In this document: piece by piece, positions 60,699 through 64,000 of the stretch
How positions within the stretch are numbered: the stretch's first letter is position 1
How the letters are laid out: every line of letters starts with the position of its first letter
Source of the DNA: Paenibacillus paeoniae
GTDB taxonomy: Bacteria > Bacillota > Bacilli > Paenibacillales > Paenibacillaceae
Direction: 5' to 3'
NCBI RefSeq assembly: GCF_003388735.1
Contig: NZ_QUBQ01000001.1
Location: 124,001-188,000, forward strand
DNA: 64,000 bases
Program-made: the position numbers and the translations under genes
Notes under the pieces: model-generated
Seen by the model: only the letters and a program-made list of their open reading frames with translations
Databases searched by the model: none
What the model was told of the DNA's origin: nothing

Positions 60699-61082
60699 AT
60701 GACGATGAATAGGAATATAAGCCTTTATGAAACGATAGGAGGGGCCGAAAGAATCAGGTCTATAGTCAAATCGTTTTATCCAAAGGTACAAGCTCATCCA
60801 CTTATAGGACCACTTTTCCCGGAAGATATCGATCCTGTAATGGACAAGCAGTATCAATTTTTAACGCAATTTTTCGGAGGTCCCAGCTTATTCTCCGATC
60901 AGCATGGTCATCCCATGATGAGGGCGCGGCATATGCCGTTCAACATAACGCCAGATCATGCAGCCGCATGGCTGGAATGTATGGGCAAAGCGCTTGAGGA
61001 GGTTGGGCTTGAGCCTGAGCTGCAAGCCATCGTGCTGGATCGATTGTCTGGGCCTGCGCATCATTTCGTCAATTCGAATTAA
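60699..61082 (+). CDS. Truncated hemoglobin, group II (YjbI-like)
   Basis: A 127-residue 2/2 globin that binds heme and O2/NO. It shows SLYETIGGAERIRSIVKSFY, then HPLIGPLFPED and YQFLTQFFGGPSLFS; the proximal His is in RARHMPFNITPDH and the distal-pocket Trp in AAAWLECM. ATG 60699 is six bases after GGAG; ATGs at 60687, 60693 and 60705 are in frame too. In B. subtilis YjbI acts with the ClpXP adaptor YjbH, whose gene is not seen here. It is followed by the DUF2225 gene after 14 bases. Confidence 0.92.
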   Translation: MTMNRNISLYETIGGAERIRSIVKSFYPKVQAHPLIGPLFPEDIDPVMDKQYQFLTQFFGGPSLFSDQHGHPMMRARHMPFNITPDHAAAWLECMGKALEEVGLEPELQAIVLDRLSGPAHHFVNSN

Positions 61083-61096
61083 GGAGACGTGAAGCC

Positions 61097-61807
61097 ATGG
61101 AGCCGCTGTACGAGTCCAAAATCTCATGCATCTGCTGTGAAACGATCTATCAGTCAACTAGAGTCCGTCCAAGTTTCAAGAGGGCGTCAGCCGTGGATTC
61201 CGATTTTTGCGGTCATTATGACAATGGTATCAATCCGGATTATTACGTCGTTCGTATCTGTCCAAGCTGCGGCTTTGCTTCGACGGAGAACGGCTTAGAT
61301 AAGCTAAGTGACTTACAAAAGAACAATTATTATGAGCGCATTGGCAATACTTGGCGAGGCCAAAGCTTCAGCGGTGAGCGTACTGCGGAACAAGCAATGG
61401 GAAGCTACAAGCTCGGTTTGCTAACGGCGCAGGTTACAGGAGCCAAGGATCGGGTAGTTGCTGGTCTATTGCACCATATTGCATGGCTGTACCGTTATGA
61501 AAAGAATGAAGTAGAGGAGCAGAGGTTTCTAAAATTTGCTTTGGATGCTTACATTCGAGTATTCGAGACGGAGGGCGTTTCTGTGAACAACGCCAAGCTG
61601 ATGTATTTGATCGGTGAATTGAACAGACGAACAGGCGAACTGAACGAAGCAGTTAAGTGGTTCTCTCGGGTCGTCAATGATAAGAAGATTATGGACGCCG
61701 CTATGATCCGCGCAAGCCGGGAGCAATGGCAGCTCATCCGGCAAGAAGCGGAAGATAAGCGGATGGGCCAAGCCGAATCGGCTTCGCAAGGGGTTGGCAG
61801 CGTTTAA
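61097..61807 (+). CDS. DUF2225-family protein
   Basis: A 236-residue cytosolic protein. The N-terminal half has two Cys pairs (CICC near residues 11-14 and CPSCGFAS near 55-62) suited to zinc binding. The C-terminal half is TPR-like (GLLHHIAWLYRYEKNEVEE, YLIGELNRRTGELNEAVKWF). This is the DUF2225 pattern of Firmicutes; function unknown. GGAGACGTG precedes ATG 61097 and it probably shares a transcript with the globin gene. Confidence 0.87.
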   Translation: MEPLYESKISCICCETIYQSTRVRPSFKRASAVDSDFCGHYDNGINPDYYVVRICPSCGFASTENGLDKLSDLQKNNYYERIGNTWRGQSFSGERTAEQAMGSYKLGLLTAQVTGAKDRVVAGLLHHIAWLYRYEKNEVEEQRFLKFALDAYIRVFETEGVSVNNAKLMYLIGELNRRTGELNEAVKWFSRVVNDKKIMDAAMIRASREQWQLIRQEAEDKRMGQAESASQGVGSV

Positions 61808-61827
61808 GGACTGCCACACCTCATGCG

Positions 61828-62058
61828 TTAGCGAAGCGGCCCATCCGTCAGCAGATAATCCTGGTCTGCGTCGATAATCGTCACTTTATTGTGGCAGCAC
61901 GGGAAGACCATGAGACGTTTCTTCCCATCTTGAATGTCGGGGAGCTCTGATGGCTTCAGCGACAACAAGACATTATCTGCGTTGCAGAATGGACAGTTCG
62001 ATACATAGAGGTCACCCATTATTCTTTCATAAGGCCATGCGTTTTGGAACGGTATCAT
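61828..62058 (-). CDS. Small Cys-pair protein of unknown function
   Basis: A 76-residue protein with CPFC near residues 22-25 and FPCCHNKV near 52-59, a probable zinc knuckle. It ends DQDYLLTDGPLR. Its ATG overlaps the stop of the yycC-like gene (ATGA), so the two are translationally coupled. I have no family name for it. Confidence 0.75.
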   Translation of the reverse strand: MIPFQNAWPYERIMGDLYVSNCPFCNADNVLLSLKPSELPDIQDGKKRLMVFPCCHNKVTIIDADQDYLLTDGPLR

Positions 62059-62222
62059 TGCTCGGGCTTCTCCTGGGCGGCATCTGCTTCTTTCTTGGCC
62101 AGCTCAGCCAGCTTCTGAAGCAGAATGTGCTTGGGCATGTGCATCAGGTGCTCCAGCGGGATATTCAGTTGCTCGGACAGCTTGATGGCGGTCTCGGGTG
62201 ATATTTGTAATGGTTTGGACAT
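62055..62222 (-). CDS. yycC: YycC-like small protein
   Basis: A 55-residue protein matching YycC (PLQISPETAIKLSEQLNIPL, then EHLMHMPKHILLQKLAEL) with a charged C-terminal tail. GGAGGAACAACACC precedes ATG 62222; the frame open to 62288 has no other signal. Function unknown. It overlaps the next gene by four bases. Confidence 0.85.
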   Translation of the reverse strand: MSKPLQISPETAIKLSEQLNIPLEHLMHMPKHILLQKLAELAKKEADAAQEKPEQ

Positions 62223-62361
62223 GGTGTTGTTCCTCCAATCAGGATATACTACTGTTATACACCGCCGGGCAGGTTTCTCGCAAATCATTTGCGAATGCTG
62301 CTCGGTTTTTTCTTCGCTGCGTTACATACATCAGATCGAGAACATAAGGAGAGTGACCAAG

Positions 62362-64000
62362 GTGAGCAATTATCCAATCAGATGGGATATGGATGCCATC
62401 TATCCAGGCGGATCAAGCTCTAATGCATTCGCACAAGAGCTTGCGGGGATGGAGAGCGGAATTACGCAATTGAATGAACAGTTGAAGAGCGGTGCTTCAC
62501 TTAACGCTGCAACGATTAAGGAAATGACTGAAGTGGCCCAGTCCATTTTGCTAAGTTTGAGGCAATCTGATTCTTTTGTAGGCTGCCTGATCGCGCAAAA
62601 TGTGAAGGATCATGCAGCCATCGGACTGAATGACCGTGTAAAAACGATTTCTGCAAAATTCTCTGCGGCTATGACCCGTTACGACAATGCGCTCAGAGGC
62701 ATTTCGGATTCTGACTGGGAAGCTATTCTTAAGGATGAGACACTTGGCGCACTTTCTTTTAATTTGAGTGAGCGGAGAGAACAGGCGAAGCTAAAGATGG
62801 CGCCTGAGCTGGAAGCGCTGGCTGGCGACCTTGCAATCGACGGCTACCATGGATGGGGCGACAACTATAACGTGATCGTATCGCGTGCAGAGTTCCATGT
62901 AGAGGATCAGAAGGGCGAGAGCAAGGTGTTGTCCGCGGGGCAGATGTCCAACCGTCTATCCTCCAGCGACCGTGCTGTACGCCAGGAAGCATTTGCAGAG
63001 TGGGAGCGGGTATGGTCTTCGCTCACAGATCTCAGTGCAGATACGCTCAATCGAATTGCGGGGTTCCGCTTAAAGCTGTATGAGAATCGCGGCTGGGACT
63101 CGGTGCTGCAAGAGCCGCTGGCCATCAACCGAATGAGCGAATCGACGTTGAACGCCATGTGGGGAGCAATTGAAGAAGGGAAGAAGGCACTTATTCCTTA
63201 TCTGGAGCGGAAAGCGAAGCTTTTTGGTCTGGAAAAGCTGGACTGGCATGATGTAGAGGCGCCGATTGGTTCCGCCACGCGTACAGTTCCTTACGAAGAG
63301 GGAGCCCGCTTCATTATCGAGCAGTTCCGAGCATTTGATCCTGCGCTTGCAGAGTTTTCGGAGAAGGCGTTCGAAGAGGGCTGGATTGAGGCGGAAGATC
63401 GTGCGGACAAACGCCCAGGTGGCTTCTGTACTTCCTTCCCGAAGAGCGGTCAGACACGTATCTTCATGACGTATTCGGGTACGGCGTCCAATATTTCGAC
63501 GCTAGCCCATGAGCTTGGCCACGCTTATCATCAGCATGTGATGAACGATCTGCCGGCAATGTCTCAGGAGTATGCGATGAACGTGGCTGAGACAGCTTCG
63601 ACATTCGCTGAGATGATTGTGTCAGATCGAGCGATGAAAGCAGCAGCGGATGATGAGGAGAAGCTTGGTCTTCTGGAAGATAAAATTCAGCGCGCTGTAG
63701 CCTTCTTTATGAACATACGCGCCCGCTTCCTCTTCGAGACGCGCTTCTATGAGCGGAGGAAAGCAGGCTTGGTGACAGCCGACGAGTTGAACAAGCTGAT
63801 GGAAGAGGCGCAGCGTGAGGCCTACATGGATATGCTGGGTGATGCGCACCCGCAGTTCTGGACGTCGAAGCTGCACTTCTATTTGACGGATGTACCATTT
63901 TACAACTTCCCGTATACGTTTGGGTACCTGTTCAGCTCTGGGCTATATGCGCGTGCTTTGCAGGAAGGACCGGATTTTGCTGCCAAATATGTGGCCTTGT
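62362..64000 (+). CDS. pepF: Oligoendopeptidase F (M3B family), C-terminus outside window
   Basis: The first 546 residues of a cytosolic zinc endopeptidase that degrades short peptides. It starts GTG SNYPIRWDMDAIYPGG with AAGGAG ten bases upstream. The zinc site HELGH is in STLAHELGHAYHQHVM near residue 391, with the third ligand region in EYAMNVAETASTFAEM. FYNFPYTFGYLFSSGLYAR near the end is typical of M3B. The gene runs off the right edge. GTG 62353 is a less likely alternative start. Confidence 0.92.
   Translation, partial: MSNYPIRWDMDAIYPGGSSSNAFAQELAGMESGITQLNEQLKSGASLNAATIKEMTEVAQSILLSLRQSDSFVGCLIAQNVKDHAAIGLNDRVKTISAKFSAAMTRYDNALRGISDSDWEAILKDETLGALSFNLSERREQAKLKMAPELEALAGDLAIDGYHGWGDNYNVIVSRAEFHVEDQKGESKVLSAGQMSNRLSSSDRAVRQEAFAEWERVWSSLTDLSADTLNRIAGFRLKLYENRGWDSVLQEPLAINRMSESTLNAMWGAIEEGKKALIPYLERKAKLFGLEKLDWHDVEAPIGSATRTVPYEEGARFIIEQFRAFDPALAEFSEKAFEEGWIEAEDRADKRPGGFCTSFPKSGQTRIFMTYSGTASNISTLAHELGHAYHQHVMNDLPAMSQEYAMNVAETASTFAEMIVSDRAMKAAADDEEKLGLLEDKIQRAVAFFMNIRARFLFETRFYERRKAGLVTADELNKLMEEAQREAYMDMLGDAHPQFWTSKLHFYLTDVPFYNFPYTFGYLFSSGLYARALQEGPDFAAKYVAL

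Noticed and set aside
1..64000. tRNA or rRNA genes, transposase genes, prophage
   Set aside because: I looked on both strands and saw no cloverleaf tRNA, rRNA stretch, transposase or phage structural gene.

Overview
The window looks like chromosome from a spore-forming Firmicute of the Paenibacillaceae (Paenibacillus or a close relative). The evidence is: spore genes (sspI, yunB, lytH, ylbJ), strong AGGAGG-type ribosome binding sites, surface enzymes carrying SLH domains, many YesM/YesN and LplB/YtcP-type sugar systems, and B. subtilis-like gene order (sspI-ysgA; lipA-lytH-yunB). This is judged by eye; no database was searched.

Layout. 0-4 kb: 3' part of a glycine-betaine ABC ATPase with a divergent GbsR-type regulator, a stand-alone phnM homologue, sspI, and the ysgA-type RNA methyltransferase. 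4-24.3 kb: an AT-rich accessory island. It holds a 2412-residue secreted RCC1/fibronectin-III protein and, 25 bases later, a 2313-residue secreted RHS polymorphic-toxin protein with its immunity gene. Behind them lies a tandem graveyard of displaced toxin/immunity modules: a second copy of the same pair with a broken toxin, then SUFU-, Imm53- and Imm50-type immunity genes with toxin remains. The modules are separated by copies of one repeated terminator. A Nudix gene closes the island.

24.4-32.8 kb: a Fur-box-controlled siderophore-binding lipoprotein, two GH8 glucanase/chitosanase-type enzymes around a LacI regulator, a MITE-like hairpin, and a TetR regulator with an alpha/beta hydrolase. 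32.9-42.4 kb: a carbohydrate system made of YesM/YesN-type two-component regulators, two permeases, a solute-binding lipoprotein and a DUF6259-like glycoside-hydrolase-type protein with a discoidin domain.

42.5-51.9 kb: the most novel-looking locus. A leftward operon encodes a MauE-type membrane redox protein, a membrane-anchored thioredoxin-like protein with a CxxC, an ABC exporter and, last, an overlooked 39-residue peptide with six cysteines. Divergently there is a FetAB-like pair followed by a complete BceRS-BceAB peptide-sensing and resistance module. I infer production, oxidation and export of a disulfide-bonded peptide, possibly with resistance next door.

52-64 kb: mainly conserved core genes (yunB, lytH, lipA, yutD, NAD kinase, ylbJ, truncated globin, DUF2225, yycC, oligoendopeptidase F cut by the window edge). 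One AT-rich accessory pocket at 54.7-56.6 kb encodes an NTF2-type immunity-like lipoprotein and a small membrane protein that apparently starts at a non-standard codon.
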